DNA of 64,000 nucleotides from Mannheimia varigena. GTDB lineage: Bacteria > Pseudomonadota > Gammaproteobacteria > Enterobacterales > Pasteurellaceae. Every line of letters starts with the position of its first letter. The first letter of the stretch is position 1. The stretch spans positions 1,116,001 to 1,180,000 of the forward strand of contig NZ_CP016226.1 in the NCBI RefSeq assembly GCF_013377235.1. The letters are read 5' to 3'. Positions 24,783-32,863 of this stretch are shown here, piece by piece. Under the pieces are notes generated by a model, which saw nothing but the letters and a program-made list of their open reading frames with translations, was not told the origin of the DNA and did not search any database. The position numbers and the translations under genes were made by a program.

Positions 24783-24847
24783 GTAGGGGCAAATGATATT
24801 TGCCCCATAACCTATAATTCTTTTGGGCAAATGTTGTTTGCCCCTAC
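24783..24847. repeat. Dispersed palindromic repeat, copy 3 (double hairpin)
   Basis: GTAGGGGC (24783-24790) and GCCCCTAC (24840-24847) form the outer arms. Inner palindromes are GGGGCAAAT/ATTTGCCCC and GGGCAAAT/GTTTGCCC. It has the same two-hairpin plan as copy 1, but with an AAAT core in place of GTGCG. It abuts a USS and runs to within six bases of the queH start. Confidence 0.85.
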
Positions 24848-24853
24848 ATAACA

Positions 24854-25600
24854 ATGACAGAACAAAACCAACAACCCCAAGAACACATTGAAAGTGTGCG
24901 TGCTAGACGCCGTGCTCAAAATCAAAAAAAAGATCCAAACGCCCCTTTTGTGCGTGAGAAATTAACTCTTCCGAACGGACACAATAAGTTGCTGCTGCAC
25001 TCTTGCTGTGCTCCGTGTTCGGGCGAAGTGATGGAAGCAATTCACGCCTCCGGCATTGAATTTACCATCTATTTCTATAACCCGAACATTCACCCACTCA
25101 AAGAGTATCTCATTCGTAAGGAAGAGAATATCCGCTTTGCTGAAAAGTGGGGTATTCCGTTTATCGATTTAGATGACGACTACGAAAACGACCGCAAAGA
25201 GTGGTTCAAAAAAGCCAAAGGGATGGAATGGGAACCTGAACGAGGCATTCGCTGCACAATGTGCTTTGATATGCGTTTTGAAAAAGCGGCAGAATACGCT
25301 CACAACAACGGCTTCCCGGTCTTTACCAGTTGCTTAGGTATTTCTCGCTGGAAAGATATGAACCAAATCAACGACTGCGGACACCGTGCCGCCGCTAAAT
25401 TTGATGATGTTGTTTACTGGGATTACAACTGGCGTAAAGGCGGTGGTTCTCAGCGTATGATCGAAATCAGTAAGCGTGAACGCTTCTATCAGCAGGAATA
25501 TTGCGGTTGCGTTTATTCCCTGCGTGATAGCAACAAATGGCGATTGGAAACTGGGCGTGAACGGATTGAGATCGGTAAACTGTATTATTCGCCAGATTAA
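24854..25600 (+). CDS. queH: Epoxyqueuosine reductase QueH
   Basis: QueH carries out the last step of queuosine synthesis in tRNA, reducing epoxyqueuosine. It replaces the cobalamin-dependent QueG. The 248-residue protein (DUF208) shows the paired-cysteine motif HSCCAPCSGEVME near residues 50-62 and later cysteines in CTMCFDMR and YCGCVYS that bind an iron-sulfur cluster and metal. The start lies directly against a dispersed repeat and has no clear ribosome binding site, so the first 30 hydrophilic residues are the uncertain part. Confidence 0.9.
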   Translation: MTEQNQQPQEHIESVRARRRAQNQKKDPNAPFVREKLTLPNGHNKLLLHSCCAPCSGEVMEAIHASGIEFTIYFYNPNIHPLKEYLIRKEENIRFAEKWGIPFIDLDDDYENDRKEWFKKAKGMEWEPERGIRCTMCFDMRFEKAAEYAHNNGFPVFTSCLGISRWKDMNQINDCGHRAAAKFDDVVYWDYNWRKGGGSQRMIEISKRERFYQQEYCGCVYSLRDSNKWRLETGRERIEIGKLYYSPD

Positions 25601-25648
25601 TCTGCTACAAGCGGTCAGTTTTTACGGCAAATTTGCAAAGATTACATC

Positions 25649-25676
25649 GTAGGGGCAAATTGCAATTTGCCCCTAC
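25649..25676. repeat. Dispersed palindromic repeat, copy 4 (single hairpin)
   Basis: GTAGGGGCAAATT and AATTTGCCCCTAC form a near-continuous palindrome with a two-base centre, between queH and fabD. It is the minimal form of the family and shares its AAAT core with copy 3, about 800 bases away. Confidence 0.85.
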
Positions 25677-25704
25677 AAGCTACAATTTAAAAGAGGAATA
25701 AAAA

Positions 25705-26640
25705 ATGTCAAAATTCGCTATGGTTTTCCCTGGGCAAGGCTCACAAGCTATTGGAATGCTTTCTGATCTTGCTCCACAATACCCAATTGTGGAAGAAACC
25801 TTCAAACAAGCAAGCGATGTGCTTGGCTATGATTTATGGGATTTAGTACAAAACGGCACAGCAGAAGAGCTAGGGCAAACTCAACGTACTCAACCGGCTT
25901 TATTAGCGGCATCGGTGGCAATTTTCCGTGTATGGCAAGAAAAATACCCTGAATTAAAACCGTCTGTAATGGCAGGTCATAGTTTAGGCGAGTACTCTGC
26001 CCTAGTTTGTGCCGGCGTGTTAAACTTCCAAGATGCCATCAAATTAGTTGAACTGCGTGGTAACGCAATGCAAGAAGCCGTCCCGGCAGGCAGCGGGGCG
26101 ATGTATGCGATTATCGGCTTGGATAATGAGGCAATTATTACAGCGTGCGAACAAGCTGCAAATGAAACCGGCGAAATTGTTTCAGCAGTAAACTTTAACT
26201 CGCCAGGTCAAGTCGTGATTGCCGGTACAAAAGCGGCAGCTGAAAAAGCAGGTGAATTATGTAAAGCGGCAGGGGCAAAACGTGCGTTACCATTAGCCGT
26301 AAGCGTACCTTCACACTGTGCATTAATGAAACCAGCAGCGGAAAAATTAGCAACAGCATTGCAAAATATTGAGCTAAATCAACCGCTTGTACCTGTTATT
26401 AATAACGTTGATGTTGCGGTTGAGAGTGATGCTGAGGCTATTCGTAACGCTCTTGTTCGTCAGCTTTATAGCCCTGTGCGTTGGACAGAAACCGTCGAAA
26501 AAATGGCACAAGATGGCATCACAACGCTTTATGAAATCGGTCCAAACAAAGTATTAACCGGTTTAACAAGCCGTATTGTGAAAGAGTTATCAGCACAAGC
26601 AGTAAACGATGTTGCCAGCCTTGAGGCAGTTCAAGCCTAA
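25705..26640 (+). CDS. fabD: Malonyl-CoA:ACP transacylase
   Basis: FabD loads malonyl groups onto acyl carrier protein. The 311-residue protein begins with FPGQGSQAIGM and has the catalytic serine in GHSLGEYSA near residue 92. The conserved His lies in VPSHCALM near 201. AGAGGA precedes the ATG. The usual neighbour fabH is absent upstream (queH is there), and a small membrane protein separates it from fabG. Confidence 0.96.
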   Translation: MSKFAMVFPGQGSQAIGMLSDLAPQYPIVEETFKQASDVLGYDLWDLVQNGTAEELGQTQRTQPALLAASVAIFRVWQEKYPELKPSVMAGHSLGEYSALVCAGVLNFQDAIKLVELRGNAMQEAVPAGSGAMYAIIGLDNEAIITACEQAANETGEIVSAVNFNSPGQVVIAGTKAAAEKAGELCKAAGAKRALPLAVSVPSHCALMKPAAEKLATALQNIELNQPLVPVINNVDVAVESDAEAIRNALVRQLYSPVRWTETVEKMAQDGITTLYEIGPNKVLTGLTSRIVKELSAQAVNDVASLEAVQA

Positions 26641-26657
26641 TTTCAATCAGCGATAAA

Positions 26658-27134
26658 ATGAGCAAAGAAACTTTATTTATGCTGTTCAGTGTATTGATTG
26701 CCTTAGTCATCATCCCTGCCAGCTATATGTTTAGTAATGTCGATCCGCTTGAAAGTAGTTCCGTATTTAAACAATTTGGTATGCTTTCGGTTGCTTCTGC
26801 CTGCTCATTTTTAGCTTACTTTTTGGCTATTAATCCGAAAATTCGTCGAGCATTTATCGGCGGGGCAGCACTTACTACCGCGGTTATTCAAGCGTGGGCT
26901 ATTTATGGCGTGCTGTTAAGCAAAGGTGATCCAAAAGGTGCGGTGGTTTTATTTCAAATTTATTTATTAAGTAGTTTAGGATTATTGCTCGTCTCAACAA
27001 TATGGGTGTTTGCTCGCCCTCGTTGGATTTATCCACAGCAAGGTTCAGCCGTTAAATATGCATTATTCGGTGGTTCAACCACTGTGATAAACTACTTTAT
27101 TATTCTTTTTATTTTTTATATTTTCACGCTTTAA
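26658..27134 (+). CDS. Hypothetical four-span membrane protein between fabD and fabG
   Basis: I do not recognise this 158-residue protein. Four hydrophobic segments lie at about residues 6-24, 40-58, 68-115 (probably two) and 135-157. It has a short basic loop (INPKIRRAF) and a RPRWIYPQQGSAVKYALFG segment before the last span. It lies 17 bases after fabD and 21 before fabG on the same strand, so it is almost certainly in the fab transcript. No catalytic motif is visible. Confidence 0.75.
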   Translation: MSKETLFMLFSVLIALVIIPASYMFSNVDPLESSSVFKQFGMLSVASACSFLAYFLAINPKIRRAFIGGAALTTAVIQAWAIYGVLLSKGDPKGAVVLFQIYLLSSLGLLLVSTIWVFARPRWIYPQQGSAVKYALFGGSTTVINYFIILFIFYIFTL

Positions 27135-27155
27135 TCGTCTTTTATAGGAGAATGT

Positions 27156-27878
27156 ATGAGCAAAATCGCATTAGTTACAGGTGCAACTCGTGGTATCGGC
27201 AAAGCGATTGCCGAAGAATTGGTGGCAAAAGGCTACACAGTAGTTGGCACGGCGACCTCTGAAAAAGGGGCAGAATCTATTTCTGCTTACTTAGGCGAAA
27301 ATGGCAAAGGTCTAGTACTAAACGTGGCAGACGCAGAATCTATTGATTCCGTATTAAAACAGATCAAAGAAACCTTTGGTGATGTGGATGTGCTAGTGAA
27401 TAACGCAGGAATTACCCGTGATGGTTTATTAATGCGTATGAAAGATAATGATTGGTTCGACATCATTCAAACTAACCTTACATCTGTTTATCGCTTGTCT
27501 AAAGCGGTATTACGCCCAATGATGAAAAAAGGTGGTCGTATTATCAGTATTGGTTCCGTTGTTGGTTCAATGGGTAACCCGGGTCAAACAAACTACTGTG
27601 CGGCAAAAGCAGGTTTAGTCGGTTTTTCTAAATCCCTCGCAAAAGAAGTCGCAAGTCGTGGCATTACAGTAAACGTGGTTGCTCCGGGCTTTATTGCAAC
27701 CGATATGACAGATGAACTAAACGAAGATCAACGCAATGCAATCTTAAGTCAAATTCCGGCTGGCGAACTTGGCTCTCCACAAGATATTGCAAAAGCAGTA
27801 GCATTCTTAGCCTCAGATGACGCACGTTATATCAACGGTGAAACCATTCATGTGAATGGTGGGTTATATATGGGTTAA
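27156..27878 (+). CDS. fabG: 3-oxoacyl-ACP reductase
   Basis: FabG performs the NADPH-dependent reduction step of fatty acid elongation. The 240-residue short-chain dehydrogenase has the cofactor loop TGATRGIGKA near residues 8-17, NNAGITRDGLLMRM, the catalytic Ser in ISIGSVVGSMGNPGQ, and YCAAKAG with the Tyr-x3-Lys pair near 147-151. TAGGAG precedes the start. acpP, which often follows fabG, is not present here. Confidence 0.96.
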   Translation: MSKIALVTGATRGIGKAIAEELVAKGYTVVGTATSEKGAESISAYLGENGKGLVLNVADAESIDSVLKQIKETFGDVDVLVNNAGITRDGLLMRMKDNDWFDIIQTNLTSVYRLSKAVLRPMMKKGGRIISIGSVVGSMGNPGQTNYCAAKAGLVGFSKSLAKEVASRGITVNVVAPGFIATDMTDELNEDQRNAILSQIPAGELGSPQDIAKAVAFLASDDARYINGETIHVNGGLYMG

Positions 27879-27898
27879 TATTTCCTTTCTATTTTGTT

Positions 27899-27929
27899 AA
27901 AAGTCGGCAATTTGCCGACTTTTCTTTTC
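27899..27929 (+). terminator. Terminator of the fabD-fabG unit
   Basis: AAAGTCGGCAA and TTGCCGACTTT pair directly, followed by TCTTTTC. Confidence 0.88.
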
Positions 27930-28048
27930 TAAAAATGTATTTTTCCACAATATCAAGCGGTCTTTTTTTGCAAGAAGTTGGCAAATATGGCACAATTCTC
28001 CCCTTATTTTTTAATGTCTTTCCTTTTAATTTTTAAGTAGCAATTATT

Positions 28049-29341
28049 ATGACTAAAAATACCTTCATCGTGGGCTTTATGCTCTTTGCGATTTTCTTTG
28101 GGGCGGGTAACTTAATTTTTCCGCCAAAACTCGGTTTAGATAGTGGCATTGATTTCCTGCCTTCTATTATTGGCTTCGTGCTTACCGGTGTTGGTTTGCC
28201 ACTGCTTGGAATTGCCGTGAGCGGTTACTATCAAGGTGGTTATAAAGAAGCGTTGAGCAAAAATGTTCATCCTTATTTTTCGCTGCTATTTTTAATGGCA
28301 ATTTATTTAACTATCGGACCATTCTTTGCCATTCCTCGCACAGGGGCAACAGCTTACCAAATGGCAGTTGTGCCGTTTATTGGTGAAAGTAGCACGCTTT
28401 CTTTATTGATATTTACACTAGCTTATTACTTAATTGCGGTATGGTTCAGCTTAAACCCATCAACGGTAGTAGATAGAATAGGTGCAATCTTAACTCCTGT
28501 ATTATTGGTTGCAATTTTAGCATTAGTAGTTAAAGCCGTTATCTTATTAGGCGGAAATGAATTGCCTGCAGTAGCAACCAAGGCGGATCCCGAAACCCCT
28601 CTCTTTACAGGCATTGTTGAAGGTTATTTAACGATGGATGCTCTAGCTTCAATTACTTTCTCTGTGATTGTGATTAGTGCAATTAAGGCGAAAGGCATCG
28701 GTGGTAAAGACTTAATCAAGCAGACTTCAATGGCAGGCATAATTGCAGCTATTGCATTAGCAGCAATTTACATTTCGCTTGCTTGGATTGGTAACCACTA
28801 CCCGATTAGTGCAGAAACTCTCGCAGAATTGAATACAAAAGGTCAAAACATCGGCACATTTATTCTTAATAGTGTTGCAACTGATACCTTCGGTGAGTTT
28901 GGTCGCACGCTACTTGGCGTGATTGTTACGCTTGCCTGCTTAACTACCTCGATTGGGTTAATCGTAACTACAAGTGAATATTTCAATGAAGTATTCCCGA
29001 AAATTTCCTATAAAATTTATGTATTAATTTTCAGTCTAATCAGCTTTGCGATTGCTAATCAAGGCTTAGATTTTGTGATTTCAAAATCTGTGCCTGTGTT
29101 GTTAGTGCTATATCCAATTGCAATGACAGTTATCTTCCTAATGTTTATCAACATCTTTATTAGATTGCCATTAATGGCTCAGCGCTTACCATTAGCATTA
29201 GTAACCATAGTGTCTATATTATCAGTTGCCGGAGTGGAAATGATGAACTCTCTACCAATGAAAGATATTTCAATGGAGTGGATTCCGTTTGCCATTGCAG
29301 GTACAGTAATTGGCTATCTAGTTGGTAAAAAGCCTAATTAA
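28049..29341 (+). CDS. brnQ: Branched-chain amino acid:cation symporter BrnQ
   Basis: A 430-residue LIVCS-family carrier importing leucine, isoleucine and valine with Na+ or H+. About twelve membrane spans are visible. The N-terminal signature FFGAGNLIFPPKLG near residue 18 and AIPRTGATAYQ near 97 are characteristic. The gene has its own terminator, and a USS lies upstream at about 27955. Ion dependence is family knowledge. Confidence 0.93.
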   Translation: MTKNTFIVGFMLFAIFFGAGNLIFPPKLGLDSGIDFLPSIIGFVLTGVGLPLLGIAVSGYYQGGYKEALSKNVHPYFSLLFLMAIYLTIGPFFAIPRTGATAYQMAVVPFIGESSTLSLLIFTLAYYLIAVWFSLNPSTVVDRIGAILTPVLLVAILALVVKAVILLGGNELPAVATKADPETPLFTGIVEGYLTMDALASITFSVIVISAIKAKGIGGKDLIKQTSMAGIIAAIALAAIYISLAWIGNHYPISAETLAELNTKGQNIGTFILNSVATDTFGEFGRTLLGVIVTLACLTTSIGLIVTTSEYFNEVFPKISYKIYVLIFSLISFAIANQGLDFVISKSVPVLLVLYPIAMTVIFLMFINIFIRLPLMAQRLPLALVTIVSILSVAGVEMMNSLPMKDISMEWIPFAIAGTVIGYLVGKKPN

Positions 29342-29350
29342 CAATATCTA

Positions 29351-29377
29351 GGGTGCGTTTATAAACGCACCTTTTTA
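29351..29377 (+). terminator. Terminator of brnQ
   Basis: GGTGCGTTT and AAACGCACC pair and are followed by TTTTTA, 10 bases after the stop codon. Confidence 0.85.
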
Positions 29378-29392
29378 CTATAAGGAATAAAA

Positions 29393-30217
29393 ATGCCTGA
29401 ATTACCCGAAGTTGAAACCAGCGTGCGAGGCGTTGAGCCTTATTTAAAAGGGCAAACGATTAAGCAAATAATTATCCGTCAACCCAAGCTACGCTGGGTA
29501 GTTAGCCCGGAACTTTCTCAAATGGAAAATGCAAAAATCGAAGCAGTAGAAAGACGGGCGAAATATCTGATTATCCGAACCGATAAAGGTGATATTTTGG
29601 TGCATTTAGGAATGTCCGGCTCACTCGGTATTTTGCAAGAAAGCCAACAAAAAGAAATTGGCAAGCACGACCACGTCGATCTTATTTCCCAAAACGGCAC
29701 AATCTTACGCTATAACGACCCTCGCAAATTCGGCTGCTGGCTATGGTCAGAAAAGGCTGAAAATCACGAACTACTACGTAAACTTGGACCTGAACCGCTT
29801 TCAGACGATTTCACACCCGATTATTTATTTGCAAAAAGTCGTAAAAAAACGACCGCTTGTAAAACCTTTATTATGACGAATGAAGTAGTTGTGGGCGTTG
29901 GAAATATCTATGCGTGCGAAAGTTTATTTATGGCTGGCATTCACCCTGAGCTTGCGGCACAAAATCTGACTAAAAAGCAATGCGAGCGTTTAGTGAAAAC
30001 CATCAAAGAAGTACTAACTAAAGCCATTATTCAAGGTGGCACAACGCTCAAAGATTTTGTCCAACCTGACGGCAAACCCGGCTATTTTGCTCAAGTGCTA
30101 CAAGTATACGGACGAAAAGGGGAAGCCTGTAATGATTGTGGAAAACCCATTGAAACCAAAGTGATTGGGCAACGTAACACTTACTTCTGTCCGAAATGTC
30201 AGAAATTGCCTAAATAA
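29393..30217 (+). CDS. mutM: Formamidopyrimidine-DNA glycosylase
   Basis: MutM excises 8-oxoguanine and formamidopyrimidines. The 274-residue protein begins MPELPEVET, with the catalytic N-terminal proline and Glu3. It contains the helix-two-turn-helix region (EVVVGVGNIYACESLF) and a C-terminal zinc finger CNDC...CPKC with the DNA-contacting Arg in GQRNTYFC. AAGGA precedes the start. It fits the oxidative-damage theme of several other genes in the window, but not the same operon. Confidence 0.96.
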   Translation: MPELPEVETSVRGVEPYLKGQTIKQIIIRQPKLRWVVSPELSQMENAKIEAVERRAKYLIIRTDKGDILVHLGMSGSLGILQESQQKEIGKHDHVDLISQNGTILRYNDPRKFGCWLWSEKAENHELLRKLGPEPLSDDFTPDYLFAKSRKKTTACKTFIMTNEVVVGVGNIYACESLFMAGIHPELAAQNLTKKQCERLVKTIKEVLTKAIIQGGTTLKDFVQPDGKPGYFAQVLQVYGRKGEACNDCGKPIETKVIGQRNTYFCPKCQKLPK

Positions 30218-30220
30218 CCA

Positions 30221-30247
30221 AAAAGAGAGCAAAAGCTCTCTTTTTTC
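30221..30247. terminator. Bidirectional terminator between mutM and dtd
   Basis: AAAAGAGAGC and GCTCTCTTTT pair around AAAA. T runs occur on both strands, so it serves both converging genes. Confidence 0.9.
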
Positions 30248-30251
30248 TTGC

Positions 30252-30686
30252 CTAAACCTGCAACCAAAACGTAACAGGTCCGTCATTTTGTAAGCTAACT
30301 TGCATATCTGCGGCAAACTGCCCTGTCTGGGTATGGATTTTAGTTGCTGCTTGTTGATGAAAATAGTCGTATAAACGTTCAGCATCAATTGGGGCAGCTC
30401 CCTTTGAAAAACTTGGACGTAAACCTTTGTTCGTATCTGCCGCAAGGGTGAACTGCGAAACCACGAGTAGGCTACCGCCAGCTTGCTGAACATTCAAATT
30501 CATTTTGTCTTGCTCATCAGAAAACACTCGGTAATTCAGTACTTTTTCTAATAGTTTATCGGCTTTAGCTTCATCGTCATCTTTTTCAACGCCAAGCAGA
30601 ACCAATAAACCGTGCTGAATTTCGCCAACGGTTTGCCCTTCAACCTCAACTTTTGCCCATTTAACCCGCTGAATTAATCCGATCAT
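30252..30686 (-). CDS. dtd: D-aminoacyl-tRNA deacylase
   Basis: Dtd hydrolyses D-amino acids from mischarged tRNA. The 144-residue protein has the active-site SQFTLAAD segment near residue 78 and the C-terminal DGPVTFWLQV corresponding to the family Gly-cisPro motif near 136. Its start lies inside the yihY 3' end (26-base overlap), so the two are translationally coupled. Confidence 0.95.
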   Translation of the reverse strand: MIGLIQRVKWAKVEVEGQTVGEIQHGLLVLLGVEKDDDEAKADKLLEKVLNYRVFSDEQDKMNLNVQQAGGSLLVVSQFTLAADTNKGLRPSFSKGAAPIDAERLYDYFHQQAATKIHTQTGQFAADMQVSLQNDGPVTFWLQV

Positions 30687-31503
30687 AAACTTCCCTATCT
30701 TCTTCCATCTCTTTTAAGATTGCGGCGAACTGCCCGCCTAATAACACCACTTGCCAACTTAATTGAATCCACAACAGCATAATCGGCAATACCGCTAATG
30801 CCCCATAAATTGCTTGGTAAGATGGAAACGCCGTGATATACCAAATAAAGGCTTGTTTACCTAAGGTAAAGAAAACCGCCGCCAGTAACGCTCCAATTGC
30901 TGCGTGCTTGAATTTTACCTTGGTAACAGGGATAAATTTATACACCAATGTAAACAGTAACCAAATCAAGAAAAACGGCATTAATTCTAATAAATGTTGC
31001 CCTAACGACAACGCCCCAGAGCCATTAAAAATCGCAAGTGATGTAATGTAGGTTGTAATGGCAATACTTGCTCCAGCAAGTAGTGGACCGAATATTAAAA
31101 TTAAGAAATAGAGCAAAAAAGAGAACCACATCGGTCGGCTTTTATTGTTATGCCAAATAGTATTAAGGGCTTCATCAATGCTTTTAATCAGCATCAGAGA
31201 AACCACAAATAAACCGATAATACTGACAATCCCCATTTTTTTCGCATTACTGACAAACAGCTCAATATATTCTGAAACCATTTCGCTCGCACTTGGGGCA
31301 AAGTTGTCGTAAATAAAGGCTTTTAACATTTCGCTGGCTTCATAAAACACAGGGAAGAACGTAAAAATCGAAAACAACACAATAATTGATGGCACAATGG
31401 CAAGCATTGTGCTGTAAGTAAGATAACCCGCCGAAATCGCAATGTTATTTTCCGTATAACGCTTCGCAAGCAGTTTAAGAAATTCTAAAATCCGTTTTAA
31501 CAT
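30661..31503 (-). CDS. yihY: YihY/BrkB family inner-membrane protein
   Basis: A 280-residue protein with six hydrophobic segments between about residues 25 and 255, preceded by the conserved YLTYSTMLAIVPSI segment. The family was once called ribonuclease BN by mistake. Its real function is not established, although a transport role is often assumed. It is coupled to dtd downstream, a frequent gene pair, and begins two bases after the proA stop. Confidence 0.9.
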   Translation of the reverse strand: MLKRILEFLKLLAKRYTENNIAISAGYLTYSTMLAIVPSIIVLFSIFTFFPVFYEASEMLKAFIYDNFAPSASEMVSEYIELFVSNAKKMGIVSIIGLFVVSLMLIKSIDEALNTIWHNNKSRPMWFSFLLYFLILIFGPLLAGASIAITTYITSLAIFNGSGALSLGQHLLELMPFFLIWLLFTLVYKFIPVTKVKFKHAAIGALLAAVFFTLGKQAFIWYITAFPSYQAIYGALAVLPIMLLWIQLSWQVVLLGGQFAAILKEMEEDREVYDRINSAG

Positions 31504-31504
31504 A

Positions 31505-32743
31505 TTATCCTCTAACTAAATAATCGCCTTCACACACCCATTTATACGTGGTTAATGCCTCAAGCCCCATTGGGCCTCGTGCGTGGAGTTTTTGCGTACT
31601 TACCGCCACTTCCGCCCCTAAGCCGAACTCGCCGCCATCAGTAAAACGTGTGCTGGCGTTAATATAAACGGCTGCTGCATCAACTTGTTGTACGAATTGA
31701 CGAGCAGCTTGATAATCAGAAGTTAAAATACTTTCCGAATGTTGCGAACCATAATGGCGAATATGCTCCACCGCTTGTTGTAAGTCGTTTACAACAACCA
31801 CGTTCAGATCAAGCGATAACCACTCTTGGCTGAGTTTTTCCTGATCAAGCGGTTCAATTCCGTCAATTTTTTGCAAATCATTACTGTGAATCGTTACGCC
31901 TAGCTGCTGCATTTTCGCCACTAATTTTGGTAAAAATTCGACAGCGATAGATTTTTCCACCAACAAGGTTTCCAATGTATTGCAAGTGCTTGGACGTTGA
32001 GTTTTCGCATTCGCAATCACCTCTAATGATTTTTCTTGATCTGCTGTTTTCTCCACAAATAGATGGCAAACACCAATGCCACCAACAATTACTGGAATGG
32101 TTGAATTTTCTTTGCAGAATTGATGTAACCCCGCACCGCCTCGTGGAATGACCATATCAATGTAGCGATCTAACTTCAAAAGCTCTAACAATAAGCCACG
32201 ATCAGGATCGGTTACCGCTTGCACCGCTAATTTCGGTAAGCCTGCTTTTTCTAACGCATCTTGCACCACATCAACTAGCACTGCATTGGTAAATTTGGTC
32301 TCTTTACCGCCACGTAAAATAACCGCATTGCCGGTTTTTAAACAGAGAGAAGCCACATCTATGGTTACATTCGGGCGAGCTTCATAAATGGTTAAAATCA
32401 CGCCTAACGGCACACGTTGGCGTTCAATTTTCAAACCGCTGTCTAGCACACCGCCATCAATTACTTGCCCGACAGGATCTGCCAATTTCGCCACATTTCG
32501 CACATCGTTGGCGATCCCTTTTAATCTCTCTTCATTGAGTAACAAACGGTCGATTATCGCCAATGAAATGCCTTGTGATTGAGCAAATTCAATGTCTTTT
32601 GCATTCGCATATAAAATTTCGGTTGCACGCTGCTCAAGGCTATCGGCAATGGTAAGTAAAGCTTCATTTTTCTGACGGTTACCAAATTGTGCCAATTCAA
32701 CGCTGGCTTGCTTGGCTTGTTGAGCAAGTTCTATTATCTGCAT
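31505..32743 (-). CDS. proA: Gamma-glutamyl phosphate reductase
   Basis: ProA reduces glutamyl-5-phosphate to the semialdehyde in proline synthesis. The 412-residue aldehyde-dehydrogenase-fold enzyme has its catalytic cysteine in QRPSTCNTLETLLV near residue 253, and the NADPH-binding GNAVILRGGKET near 137. proB is not adjacent, so the two steps are encoded apart. It leads the proA-yihY-dtd transcript. Confidence 0.96.
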   Translation of the reverse strand: MQIIELAQQAKQASVELAQFGNRQKNEALLTIADSLEQRATEILYANAKDIEFAQSQGISLAIIDRLLLNEERLKGIANDVRNVAKLADPVGQVIDGGVLDSGLKIERQRVPLGVILTIYEARPNVTIDVASLCLKTGNAVILRGGKETKFTNAVLVDVVQDALEKAGLPKLAVQAVTDPDRGLLLELLKLDRYIDMVIPRGGAGLHQFCKENSTIPVIVGGIGVCHLFVEKTADQEKSLEVIANAKTQRPSTCNTLETLLVEKSIAVEFLPKLVAKMQQLGVTIHSNDLQKIDGIEPLDQEKLSQEWLSLDLNVVVVNDLQQAVEHIRHYGSQHSESILTSDYQAARQFVQQVDAAAVYINASTRFTDGGEFGLGAEVAVSTQKLHARGPMGLEALTTYKWVCEGDYLVRG

Positions 32744-32863
32744 AAATTTGTTCTCATTTTGTTAATATTTGCCATAATCTAACACGTTCTTTTATATGAA
32801 GAAATATGCAAAAGTAAAGAAAATTAGATAAAATGGGCTAATTCCAAATGATTAGGCACAAAA

